Positions 1 to 12,672 of a stretch of 64,000 nucleotides of DNA are shown here, one piece after another. Position 1 is the stretch's first letter. Each line of letters opens with the position of its first letter. Under the pieces are notes generated by a model, which ran no database searches, was not told the origin of the DNA, and was given only the letters and a program-made list of their open reading frames with translations. The position numbers and the translations under genes are program-made. The DNA is from Acanthaster planci (taxonomy: Eukaryota; Echinodermata; Asteroidea; Valvatida; Acanthasteridae), in NCBI RefSeq assembly GCF_001949145.1, contig NW_019091515.1:528451-592450 (forward strand), given 5' to 3'.

Positions 1-4
1 NNNN
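1..4. other. assembly gap edge (N)
   Basis: Four undetermined bases open the window, so the left edge abuts a gap in the assembly. The reading frame that starts immediately after it has no recognisable protein content. Confidence 0.95.
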
Positions 5-3000
5 TTTGTATTCGTATTTGTATTCTATTTTTCCAAACACTGTGCTGAGTGCGGTTTTTTCTGCTGTTTGCAATCTACTCAATGGAATTTCTTCAGCAGC
101 TCATGCATTCGCAACTCTCATGTTGGGGTGGCACTTTTTTAAAAAGGGCTTTAACAGTGCTTTGTTCATGGTAACAAATACAAGATGCATTGTTCATGCA
201 GTTGGACTTTCAGTGCATAACGTCTCGATACAGACATTTGTAGTATGATCGATGCTGTAGCAAAGCAGTGTCTTGCCTTTATGTTGACAGTCCTCTCTTT
301 CTGAAAGCGTTCTACAAAACATCCTCCGAAAAATTAAAGAGCCTTCTCCATTCCATTCCAGTTCAAAACTGCTACCGACCCCAGGAATCGTAACTCAGCC
401 CTTTACTGAGGGCTCCTTACAAATCCAGCTTCCTGTTTGCAAAAAAACAGCAACAGATTTTTGGCCTGGAAAAAATGGTTGCTTGATTGGCAGCAACTGA
501 TCAGATTTCAAGAGGGTCATCTAGACAGAAGGCAGAACTTGTAAGTGGGGGGGGGTTCTAGAGTGATCTTGAGAACTTTTTTTATGATCGAGTGGGAAAT
601 GTAAGATGAGAGAAAGTACAACTGCAGTAACTCAACCCAAACACTGCCCTGGAAATTGTTCATCAGTGAGAAAAGGGAAATTGAATATCATTAAAAATCA
701 CCATGTAATATGATATTAAACAGGTTTTTAAATACTTTCTTGGCGGGAGTAATGAAATGGTCCCGTGATTGACAGAGCGATTATTAATTTCTCATTGATG
801 TCTATAGATACATTGTGGCAGTGGACAGACGTGGTGACATGTTGTACATACACATTTTAGGCTCTTGGCATGCGCTCATGTGCTGGGGGGGGGATTGAGA
901 GGAAACACAGGAGGCATGACAGGGAACAAAAGACAAGGAGGGCCCTTGTTTGCTGGGAAAGAGCTCTCACTGATCTGTGATACCCAGGAACATGAAAGAA
1001 GGAGGGGGGGGGGAACTAGAGGAACATATGCCAGCTGCCTCATTCATCATCGGGCGGTGAGAGAAGTGAAGAAGGGAGAGGCTGGGACATGACAGGTGTT
1101 GGGTTGTTTACACACCATTGTGAGCTGTGCACCAGACTGTTGCTGAGTTTCTGTGCTTTTATTGTTTGACACCCTTCCCCCCCCACACACACACATATGT
1201 ATACCTTTTCAAATGTGGAGAGGCAAAATTACATTGGCGGGGTTGTAAAGTACATGTACACACTCTGAGTGCATGTGTATATCTGGAAGAAGAGCCTGCA
1301 GTACATGAATAGATACACGTCGCTTAGCGTGAGAATCTGTACAGTGTGGTTCCCGTTGTTGTGTGGAAAAGCCACATTTTGCAGAAAGCTTTGTTTTCTA
1401 GAGCCTGTTTCCTGAAACATGTTTTGAACAAAGTACACATAATTCACTGGAGGGAGTGTTTATTTTACAGTCCTTGGGAAAAATCCCAGGTTTCACTTGA
1501 CGAGGTAAAATGCATGTGAACTGCTACAGGTATCTGTTAGCAAAGAGACATCGCGAAAAATTAAAAGCTGGAAAGGCAGATGTGGAACCCTCTGGACTGC
1601 GTTATTGCAGTGCAAGGATTTGCCAAACCCTCAAGAGCAGGTGCTCCTTAATTCCTACCACGGCTCATCGTAGAAATGACCACTTCCCCTCTGAGAGTCC
1701 AAGATAACGATAAGGAGAAATTGATTCCTCAAGCCTCGTCCTTAATACCAGCCCGCAACCCCCCCCCCCACTTTCTTGATATCCTTCATCAGTTCTCTTG
1801 CCCGGGTAGCTTGGAGTTACAGCTCCGCGAGATGCCCTCTTTATCTGTTGTAGTGATCGACAAAGCCCCCCATTAGAGGAGGATGGGTTTTTTTCTCTGC
1901 TAGTCCTTGCTCTGAGAAGGGAGGGGGGGTTTGCCGGAGATTTTGAGGTCACTTCAGGATGGACAATTAGATTTGAGGAGCAGAGGGCTGAGTGAGTCCA
2001 CAGTGCACAAGGCAGTGTTGCTCCCTGGTCATGGTGAGTGTCAGGATGGGTAAACTTCAGTCATTCTCTTGTCATGTCGTTCTTGTGCCGCTAGAAGAGG
2101 ATCTGGACTTAAAAACTTTCCGTGAAAATTTTGCTCTTGGTTCACCAGCAAGGGCAGGTTCGATCAGTAACAATTCGTTAACCAAATTTTCCTGTGATGC
2201 ATTGTATATTTCATGCTTACGTTACCAGTCAAAAGCTCCCGTTGATTGACAGTTTGTCAATGATTTAACTTACCCAAAGCTGCCCAGTTAAAATCATTCT
2301 CGTAAGAAGGTAACAGGATAGTTACTCGTCCAAGCAAAGTCATGCAAATAGACCATTTCAGGCCTTTCTCCATGTGCGAGATTGTCATTAATAGCATCTT
2401 CCATGTTTCTGTAATGGGTTTCACAAGTGAAACGGTATGCCAGCTTTTCTTCCCAAGCCGTGACATGTAGGCAGTACTGTACATGTATATTTCCCTTGAG
2501 GGGCGGGGACACTCCGCTCGTGTGTTCATACTGGTACGGTAGTTGTGTGACTAAGCACATGTTGAACAGTAGTTATTGTTGGGACGTTCATTATGGAGAC
2601 AAATTTGTGTCCCTACACATTCAACTCGGTCGAGAAATTCCTAAACCCCCCCATTTCCCCCCCCCCCCCATCTGGGACCCACCAAGGCGTAGGTGTTTGT
2701 GTGCAAGTGATACAGAATACACACCGGTAAATGTGGGAAGTTTGTAGCACATTCCCATGGCCACTGGCTGCAGAGTACCAGTGGTGTTCAATTGTTGCCC
2801 CACTCTCTCTCTGAGATCAAGGAGGGTACCGGTACATGCACTCCTGCAGGTCGGAAGATCAGCTTCCTTGATGCAGAGTGTATGTGCACTAAACAATGCA
2901 ATAGTTTGTGACAAATATCAGTACGTGTTGATAATTGATATGTGAATATCACTGCTGATAGCCAGCCGTCATGAGGAAGCAATTACCGGCGCTCTTCTCA

Positions 3001-6000
3001 CTTAAGTCCCCGACAGCTCAGGACCAAGTTCTTCCCCCCCCCTTCTTTCTGACCAAATGCCGGAGTAAGCGGCCAACTAATCCTAGTGAAGAGCTCCCCG
3101 AGATTGCCTGCCCGTGTAACACGATATCGGCCATCGCTCGCGATGCTGTGGCCCCTCCGTGCGCGGCGCATTTGCCTAATCTCCCACAATCGCCTCCCAC
3201 CCTAATGCTTGGGGATTGGACATTATCTTGAGGGGGGGGATGTTGTAACTTGTAAAGTACTGGAGACCAAAATCATCAAGACTCCGATCTTTAAAAAAAA
3301 TAGAGCATGCATTCAAGTTGATGTTCGTGTCCGTTTAGTTTCATTGCTTTGAACCCGGAAAGTTGAAACATTTCCATGATTTTAATAGTGATAAAGCCAG
3401 CATGAAAGTAAAAAAATTTCTTGAGAAATTTTAAAAACTTTGATTACTTTTTGAGTATCTTTCATTAGACCCAAATACAGAAAAGGTCCAGTGTCCATAC
3501 AATGAAGTGGAATTCCCGGAGTGAAATTACACTTGGCATCGATTTTTGAAGCCCAAGAATGCTCATGTTTTCCCTGTCGTGCCAGGCCGTTTATCAAGAT
3601 TGCTGATGGCAAGCTTATATTGATCTGCGAGGAAAGTGGATTTGTCAGAGTAATCGTGTTAGTGCATATTACCTGATCGGAGAGATTTGCTCCGATAATG
3701 GCACGGGGCCCCCTCGCCTTTGAAGCGGGATGTTTTGTCCAGTATGCTGACACCACCTACACTTGTATTTGTCCTTCACAACGTAACAGTTGGGCTTCTT
3801 AATAGCAAAGTACTTTCAAGATGAAATACATACGTGGAATAGCCTGAGCTCAATTTCAAACACTGAGTACTGATTGTTTAGGCTTGGTAATGTGCCTTTT
3901 TGTTTTGTTTTAAGTTCCATAACTTGTCGTACTGCACTCACCTTTACCATACTTTCACTAGCTGACACAAATTTCTGCAAGCATGCTCTGATTTGCCATC
4001 AAAAGGGTTAACTCGGAATGCATCCCGACAACTGTACAAATTCACTTTGTCATTCATAGATCATTCGGTTTCCTGCACATTCAGAGCAAATTATGCTTCC
4101 ATCGTCAACAGGAGGCATTGTGGGCAGCAGCGACGCATTTCTGAAACAGGATTTCTAAATTACCGCTCCATATGGCAGGATCAGGTTTAGGGTAGTCTCG
4201 GGACAATTCAGTTGATGACATTAGCTCCCAAGTGCCTCGTTTGCCAGGTGGAATCAATTTGGCCTCTGCAAGTCCCAAATTGCCTGGCCAGACTTTCTTT
4301 TTTTTTTCCTCTCCATCTTATTTTAGGTTTTTTTTTTTCTTCTTTACGGAGTTGGATAAGATGTAACAACTCGCAGCAGATTTCCTCTGTCGGATTTCAC
4401 CAGGATCTGATGGAGCTCTGATTTGAGATGTGGATTGGGCGCAGGTGCTCTGGGCTGTGAATCATTGGCTAGGGGGGGGATGTAGGGCTGGCAGGTACAA
4501 GGTTTGGGCCCTCCAGGAGTAAGCATACAATCTGAGGCTGTGAATCACTGATTTGCTGTCTGGTGGATTGTGAGGTTTGGGGGGGCAAGGAATGTCGTCT
4601 CAGGCTATGAATTGTTGAGTTGCAGCCTGCAAATAGTGAGCTTTTGCTCCACAGAGCCAAGGAGGTAATCGGAGGCTCTGAAACATGAACTTCGCAGGTC
4701 AGTGACTGTGAGGTCTGGTTCTTTGGAGCTACTGTAGGAGGTAGCCCAGAGGTTGTAAAATATTGATGGCCAGACGGGCAAGTACATGTACATGAACGAG
4801 GTGAGATTCCATTAAGCGAAGAGACAGTTTATAGATTTGAATCTTTGTTGGCCAGAGATTATGAGGTTAAACACTGCAAAGCATAACTTCGCATGAGGTT
4901 TTTAATAATGGACTCTTGGGAAGGAGACCGTTGAGGTTTTACTGCATGGTCCATGTTGTACCCTGCATATCGTACTGGTTTTGTTCCGCCCATTGTGCTG
5001 TGTTATATGTAAAATGTACAGCTGCAAAATTCACTGTCAGTTGAAAAGTGGCCTGTTTGCATCCTATTGGGATCGTGACATGTGTTTAACTGTGACCATA
5101 CTCATTATGTTTTCCAGGTCCCTTTCAATTGCCGACTGTTTTCAAGATGGCATACATAACGAGGACTGCTGCTGACAAAGTTCCACTTGCTCTTAAATAT
5201 TTGGTAACTCACCCAGCTGCAGAAATTGATGTCCCCACATTCAAAACAACACCCCCCCATAAACACTTGGCAGGCCATCTGTACCGCTCATCAAGTTTGT
5301 TTGAAGATAAATTAGTGATCATGCTCACACTTATGGAACTGTGGAAAAGTGTAGTGCACCTGTGCCCCACCGTGGTCCCACGTACCATGAGGCTGAAAGC
5401 TGAACTGTCTCTGGTTTTGACAAGAGAATGTGCAGGTTGACTTTATAGGGCAATGCAAATGTTCTAATACGAAGCTGAAGTCAACATTATGGTATTTATT
5501 TGACTTCAGAGACACGTCCCAGATATCGTCCCATGTTGGGACTTGTGAATAAATTGTGCATGATAATCTGATCCTGGGTACATAGATTTAGAATCAGAGC
5601 TGCCCTGAAGTCACACACAATAGTTCTTAAAATCCAACATTTCTTTTATATTCTGTAATGAAAATTCAGCTCTAAAACTGATAAGGCTCCTTCTCCGTCT
5701 GGCTTGGGAAGGGGGGGGGAGACAGAAAGAAAAAATGACTGTATCTGTTGAGTGAATGCTTTCCTAGCACTCCATTCCAGGCCTATAAGTGTCCCTCCTT
5801 CACTTCTCAGAAAAAAAAAAATTGACAGAAGATTAATCATGCTTGAAAATAGGAGCCAGGGCAATAAAGTTGTCAGGCCTGGTGTGAACCAGCAGAGCTA
5901 GCAGTTAGATATCAGATACCGATGTTGACAGAGCAGCCTGCACTATGCACCCCCCTCTGATAATTACAAGATAACTTTGGGAACACAGAAATGGAGGGGG

Positions 6001-9000
6001 CAGAAAGAGCCCTGGGAACAAAAAACCGGGCCAGAGTGCTCACTGCAGTTTGTTGTGTTGGGACCGTTGTTGAGTGCAGCAGTCTGCTTTCAGTGTGTTA
6101 CTGTGCTTGGAAAGTACACTGTACATGTACATGCCATGTAAAAAGATCAGTTGCCCTTTGGTCCAGCTGTCGGCGTTACCAGGTAGCAAGTAATACAGGC
6201 CAAATATCATTTCTACCTCATTTTTTTTATGTGGCCAATTGAAAATGACAGCCTCTCCATACCTGTGTCACACAATCCTTGATCTTTCATTCTTGTAGCA
6301 CAGATGCTTTTAATTGTAGGCCCTAACAGGCATATAAAAACTCTCAAGATCCATTAGGTTTACTGAAGAAGTTGCATTGTGCAAAAGCAGTTTCTGTCTC
6401 GTTTAATGCACATCATGAATTTTGTTTAGCAAAATGTCGTAATCCCTGTGTGAGTTTGACAACATAACAGGTTGGATTGCCACAGGTGGCATACCAGTCT
6501 CAAGAGTCCCGAGTGTCATCAAATTGTCAGCTTCATCAATCTTTTGGGGGGGTTGGAAGAAGACATTATTGCATCAACATTTGCATCAGGAATCATTTTT
6601 ATAGTGTTATTAAATCCTGCTAACAGGCTGTAGGTCTGGTTACCTGCTGTGGTCATGGTGTAAGGGTAGGAATGTGAAGGGGTTACCCCTGGCCCCCTCC
6701 CATCGTTTTGGCTCTGTCCCAGTTTTTAACCCTTCACTCCCGCAGCAACACCACAGTGCAAAGCAACTCTTCATAAATTGCTCAGTTCGCCTTTAAATAA
6801 GAAATCGAAATCATCCGTCGGCACGGAAACATAAGTATCCGGTGACCCAAGGGCTGACCCCTGCACCATTTATCACTCCCCGGATGACAGGTTATATGTG
6901 TATGTGTGTCAATAAAGCTGGGGGGTTGCCAGGCGATACCCAAGGGGTCCTGCCCTCTGGGGGCTTATTGGCAGCCGGCTCCCTGTTTGCTCTGGTTTTG
7001 AAGCAAGGGGGTCCCCAGTGGGTTGTTTCTGGGCAGGCAGTGTTGCAGACACTCCACCACTTGTAGCCATCCAAAATAAACAAGTGTCATTTGATGAACT
7101 TGGTAGTAAATTCATTGAATTTTTTTTCCCTCCCTGTCCCCTTGGTCTTTCTCCCCCCCCCCCTTGCAGGGCCTGTCATTTGGAGTCAGGCATAAATTTC
7201 ACCCCTGCACAATTCCATCCTTGCCCCTTAAACCCTTCCATCCATAAATTTTACTTTTGGAGAGAGGAGCCAAAAATCTCCATGGCTACAGCACTGCAGC
7301 TGGTACCTCCACGTGAGCTCTAGAGTACATGTACATGGTCTTGTTTTTCTGAAGTGCTTTTTGATGCTTTTTTCCCTCTCTATCTCTCTATTTCGATCGT
7401 CTCTCTTGTCGGCTACCAAATCCAGTCCGGGTGATAAGATGGATTTCTGGGTTATTTTCCTAAAAAGGCTTGTTTTGAAGAAGCACCTGTCTTGATTAGA
7501 TCTTTTGTGTCGGCTTATCTGCCGTGCCCTGAAAAATGATACAGAGGGTTTGTAGGACAGGCACTACACCGTTTCTAAGTTGAAGAAACAATGATAAATA
7601 GACAGATGGGAGATTAAATGGATATTGATGGCTTTCATATCTGAAAGCAATTTTTTCCCCCGGCTTTTAAAAGGGAACACTCATTCAGTGCCGCATTGAG
7701 CGATTTTTGTCTTAAATTGTTTCTCGATAACAAATACTATAATCTCCTACAGCTGGCAGGTTCGTGTCTTTTGGAAGAAAACATGGCAAGAACAAAGTTA
7801 CCTCTGGAAAGATAAATTGAGAGAGATGAATCCAGACTCAAACTTGTCAACTCAGGAAACAATTCCCACTGTCGACTGTAATCCCGCTTCAAATAAATTG
7901 TCACTAGATGGCATCTGGATGCCCTTAGTTTATCTACACAAGGCTTCAGTGAATCAGTCATCTTTCTCCAACAGTCTGTGCTGTGATTGCCATCAGTATC
8001 AACAGTTTTCAGTTGCTGTACAAAAAAAAATTCCCGTGTAATTTTCTTCTCGGCTCTAAAAACTATCAAATTTCAAGGATTCTGATGAGTGCTCTGGTTG
8101 GTCTTTTAGGTTCCTTTACTTGGAGGGACGTCAGATTTCTTTGCAGTTCATTGTCACACTCGTGAAGGGAGAACTTTTTGTTCCAGTTAAAAAAACATAG
8201 AGCTGCTCACCGATACAGCGTTCAGGGCCTACATAAGCTCCCTCTGTTGTTTGTTGTATCGCATGGCTGAGTCCACAAACTCTGTCTCTCCTGTGCTGGA
8301 GCTAATGTCAAGCTACACGTTCTGGTTATTCTTCCACATGTCTCTCCCGGCCCGAAAAGCACACAAGACGATGAGTGCTCCTGAAAAAATTCACCCGAGA
8401 GCTCTTCTGCTCTTATCGCATGCTTGCTGTCCTCGGCGCGGTTTCGCTCCCCTCCCCCCCAAACCAACGAGGAGCCTTATCGGGTTTCCTCGCGCACAGG
8501 AAATGAATTCTGCCTCTCCTTTGTGTAGCTGTCTTGTATCCAAGAGGCATTGGCTGACACCTATTATGGCCCGTATTTGTTCCTTTTTTTTTTTTTTTTT
8601 TCCGATGTCGAACCTTGGGACAATTCCCTCTGTCAAAAATAGAGATGCAGCCCTCTTGTTGCATTTTACAGAGAACACTGGCAATTTTTAATGAGAAATT
8701 TTCAGGGGGTTTTATTATAAAGCTGACATTTTTTCTTTTTCATTTTTTTTTACCTGCATATGAGATTAGTTGTGTCGATGCTCATAGGGGAGTAAAAATG
8801 GACCCTCAAAAATGTGGGCCGTGGAAGAAAGTGCACTTGCGTGTTATTGCACTTTGACAAATTTTTTGGAAAGGTCACACGAATAATTGAATTCCCAAGT
8901 CATTATGTGCATGTGATTTTTATTAGTAGTTCATCATCTGGGATTCTGAAAGTACATTAAACTTTTAGCAAGACGCTAAACTCGTCAAGTGCCGTACAGT

Positions 9001-9288
9001 TCACACCATTCAACCACATACATGTACTGTAGTTGCACACTGCACTCGTGCCTTCCTAGTCACTCTCGGAGATAAGAAATATGGCTCAGGCCAGGAATGA
9101 TGACAACAAATGGAGTTGTAGGCTTTTGTTTTGTTATCAGGTTTGGATCATTAATCACAGGAAACCTGATTTGAAAAACCAACAGAGCTGACCCAATAAA
9201 TGGAGAGCTTATCACCAAATGTGTCAAGCTCTTCTCCTCAAGGGTGTTAATTTGTCAAATCATTTGCCGTTGTTCCCCCCAATTCGAA
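5..9288. other. non-coding stretch, no supported gene
   Basis: I see no exon with convincing signals on both sides. The longer reading frames are short (about 60-125 codons), low in complexity or overlap one another on both strands, as expected by chance. The stretch has many C or G runs of seven or more bases (for example near 546, 882, 1006, 1760, 2660, 4465, 7152), poly-T/A tracts near 8590, and GTACAT palindromes near 1251, 4786, 6121 and 7326. Two weak exon-like patterns (3942-3974 minus, 5119-5202 plus) are discussed under findings and rejections. It could be intron or intergenic DNA. Confidence 0.6.
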
Positions 9289-9445
9289 TGAGGCGTTTTC
9301 ATTGCCTGTAATAAATTGGGCCGCCCAGCTCTTTTGGCAGCTGCCGAAATGCTCTTTTATCAGTGAACTAATTCGGATTAACAAAAGCCGCCCTTGTTTC
9401 CTGACACCTTTCTCATTATTAATGTGTTAGCAAGTGACCATTAAC
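9289..9445. promoter_or_regulatory. candidate cis-regulatory patch with paired SOX-like sites
   Basis: Seen: AACAAAAG at 9380-9387 and CTTGTTT at 9393-9399 form an inverted pair with a 5-base gap, matching the SOX-family core in both orientations. Nearby are TAAT-type homeodomain cores (ATAAATTG near 9311, CTAATTCGGATTA near 9368) and a CAGCTG E-box near 9338. The patch lacks the C/G runs and simple repeats of its surroundings. That it is an enhancer is inference; only conservation or open-chromatin data could show it. Confidence 0.25.
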
Positions 9446-10096
9446 TTTAAAAAGAAATGTAATCTTGAATGATATCATTGGCAAGCATCGGCATTTTGAT
9501 ATCGGCATTTCTGCATAAAAGGCAGCTTGGGGTTACCAGGTCCTGCCAAAAGTTTTTCTCATTGCAGTTCTTTCTCTCTCTCATCCTTCATTTCTGGCAG
9601 CCCTTGGAAATTGAAAAGTACAAAGAACTTCTTGTCACCGGATACCTGCAAGGTGGTTGGTTTTGGTGGAACTCAAGACAGGTCCTCAAAAAAACCTGCC
9701 GGGGGAGTTAACATACAGTTGCTTTTATGCGAATAATCACAGATGTAATTGGCTAGCCCACCAAATATTGAAAGGAGACAGAAAGATTAAGTGGGAAACA
9801 ATAATTTATTTTTCATTGAGAAAATCCTGTAATGTCGGCTTCATGTTATTGAGCCCTGAACTACATTGATTTTACACCATCTTCTGTGTGGTTTAACATT
9901 AAATGAGTGCACAGCACCCCTAGATGTCCCTGCAGCCTTATTTGCTGCCCTCTATTGTCCAGCCAGCACCAATTCTCTAATCCTTACCCCTCCTTCTCTC
10001 CGCAAGTTGCTCCCTGATGTGGGGGGAGGACATAGGGGTGACTGCTGGGTATGTAGTTCGCGAACTTCTTGTCTGACTGAATGAAGCGGCGCATAG

Positions 10097-10135
10097 TCTC
10101 TCTCTCTTGCAGACGAGTGCAGAGAGAGAGAGAGA
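10097..10135. repeat. TC/GA hairpin
   Basis: A left arm of TC repeats ending TTGCA (10097-10111) faces TGCA followed by GA repeats (10118-10135) across a six-base loop. The transcript of either strand could fold into a stable stem. It is probably a by-product of two opposed dinucleotide repeats. Confidence 0.6.
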
Positions 10136-10545
10136 TGCTGTTATGCTCTAGTGCCAGGGAAACAGTTCTTGCAGTGCCCTACATTTGTGGGATGGAGAGC
10201 TTGCATACCATGCAGGCAGTTGGCAGGGGATGAAACAGTTCTTCCAGAGGACCAGAACGAGTCAGAATGTGTAATGATTAAAATGTTTTACTTTCCACAA
10301 TACAATAGCTTTGGTAACAATCCACCAAGCCCAATAAACATATCAGAAGCAGTTTCCTTGCGGATATCAATGATTGTTTGTTCCAATCCTCGCTCATAAA
10401 TGCGGGTTGAGAAATACACAAGTGGAATTTTTTTTGGGTGGTAATTTATTAATCTCAAGCCAGACGTTCGTGGAACCGACCTGAATTCATAGCAGTTCAA
10501 CTAGGTTCAGTAACCACAGCGCATTCAAACAGCTGGTAAAATGGG

Positions 10546-10580
10546 CACTACAAAAGAGGGCTACACTACAAAAGAGGGCT
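10546..10580 (+). repeat. 17-bp tandem duplication
   Basis: CACTACAAAAGAGGGCT occurs at 10546-10562 and again, without mismatch, at 10564-10580, one base apart. A recent slippage or small duplication; no function inferred. Confidence 0.9.
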
Positions 10581-12656
10581 GTGCTTTCCTGTGTTGCTAA
10601 AACACGCACATGGCGAATGGGTGAAATGCCCGAATAGCAGAAAAGTTGAAATTGTGTTGCATGTTGAGAATCAACAAAAGGGAAATTGTTCTCTGCATAC
10701 ACTGCACTGGATTTTAACATCTTTAAAACTAATTTCTTGTTTGGGAATGGCTCAAGTCCTTTAACATCTGTCTCTCTGCTGGAATCTTGACACCAAGTCT
10801 CATGTCCATGTTCTAGTCAGCTTTTCAGTGCAGCTAATGTCCTTTTTTTTGTAGTTCTCACTTACCCATACACATATCTTGCACGTTTTGGAATATTTTG
10901 CCTTCTGAAATCCACTTCATGCCTGTTTAATGTTAAAAGGGTCAATACGTTGCAGTCCCAAATCCATCCGAAATACAGCCAAACTACATGTAGGTGTCGG
11001 AACTTGGCAGCTTCGGGACAGCGTAGATTGATAGGTGATCGATAGCTCAAGATTGCCGTGGGCTTTGAGTGGTGTGCACAATGTGTACATTGGCGTGTTC
11101 CACCCTGTCCGTTTGTTGTTCACAGAAGGGCTATCACCACTGTGTGGTTGTTCACATGCATGACCTTGTTCATTTTGAAAAATAATGGTGAAACCAAAGG
11201 AAAAAAAAAAAAAAACTCATTCGTGTCTGTGTAGGAAGGCATAGGGCCACAATGAACAGTCACATAATGTTCCCAGACTTCCATAAATGATAAACTCATG
11301 CGTACATTCATGCGTCCACGCACATGCACCTGCGCAGCAACTTGAATTGATCCAGTGTTTGTGTTCAACCCCCCTCCCCCCCTCCAAGCATCTCAGCCGG
11401 TGAACATGCGTCACCCAGCACCGGTGAATAGTTATCTTGTCGCCCAGTGCTCTGCCAAGCTGGGTGGGGACTGAATTGTTTGGAGTACCGACACATTGTC
11501 GCATTTGTTGAAGAGAGAAGGAAAAATATAGAACATGCACTTGGGGTGAGTTGATTGTACTCTTTTGAGTTTGTTCAACATTCTGCATGTCTACCAGCAT
11601 ATTCTGTTGCAGTTAACATTTATGTGGACTTTTGTCTATGTTCAATGGGTACAGTTTTTGATGGGACTGTTTTACTTCACTGACTTTTGTGGGGTATTTT
11701 TTTCATACCGTATACATGTATGTGTACAACGTGTATGGATGTGCTGGTACTGTGCCACAGAAATTGATGAACTGAACAAAGGTATGTTACAATGTGGTGT
11801 GCTTAGAAGCTTATTACATTCCTGAATTTTTAGGTTCTTAGTAATTTTCAGAATGGTTTCCGTGGCTATGTCGAATTTGGTAAGAGTTGGATGCGACCAG
11901 TGTGCGTCTGGTGTCGATCAATCTAATTGATTGCTACACCTGTCTTCACTGGCCATTGTAGTTGTGTACTTTATAGACTTTCGAGTCCCATAGGAACCAG
12001 ATAAGATTTTATGACTTCCTGGATGTCTCCTCTTCCACTTTCAACACACACATGTATTTATTTTACTGTTTTATTGCAACTGTCCATTTCCTGGATTTGT
12101 TACTTTCCAGAAGAGTGGAAACAAAAAGGGAGACCTAAAGTCACCATAGTAGGAATGTTCATTGGGGGGGGGTCATTAGTAAAACTACATTCCAATGGTA
12201 TTCCCAGTTTGGCAACTTTACTGACAGGAAGGTTGTGTGGCACACTTTGCTGACCTCAAACCATAATATATAAGGCTGAATGGCCAAAGCCTGTGTGTGA
12301 GATTTATGCGAGGTGGCGCATTGTGACATTATGAGGGTCATGCATGGTGTGAAAGAGGAGTAAGTGATCGTCCATGCACATCACATGGATGCTCATCAGT
12401 GCAGATGTTCTTCTATTGGAACTTGACCACCTCAGTAGCTGAGGGTCCACTGGGTCACCAGTAACCAACTTCACAATTCCCCAGTCACTTCTCATGTCAA
12501 GAAAAGGAAAGATTTCCAAAGTTGGTGTTTTTTTGTGGTGCAGTTTCAAAATAAAAACGGGGCTGCATTGTGTGAGCGAAAACATGTTTCAAAGCTGTGC
12601 TTAAGGGTTTTTATCAGTGTTTTGGGATAAGAAGGAATTGCTTTTTTAATGCATTT

Positions 12657-12672
12657 AACTTACCGGTAAGTT
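12657..12672. repeat. perfect 16-bp palindrome AACTTACCGGTAAGTT
   Basis: The sequence equals its own reverse complement. It contains CCGGTAAGT, close to a consensus splice donor, on both strands. No upstream acceptor or open exon was found on either side, so it is recorded as a palindrome and not as a donor. Confidence 0.85.

Noticed and set aside
5119-5202. Exon-like stretch after GTTTTCCAG with ATGGCATAC start and a gtaact donor
   Set aside because: Acceptor is fair, but the donor lacks G at position five and two frames stop inside; the open frame shows no family.
9601-9711. PLEIEKYKELLVTGYLQ after a very strong pyrimidine tract and GGCAG
   Set aside because: Charged, exon-like peptide in phase 0, but no acceptable donor (gtggtt only) and the frame stops at 9709-9711; could only be a terminal exon without a partner.
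11759-11779. 21-bp plus-strand micro-exon pattern (GCCACAG ... AAAG|gtatgt)
   Set aside because: Weak acceptor without pyrimidine tract; two frames stop; too short to support alone.
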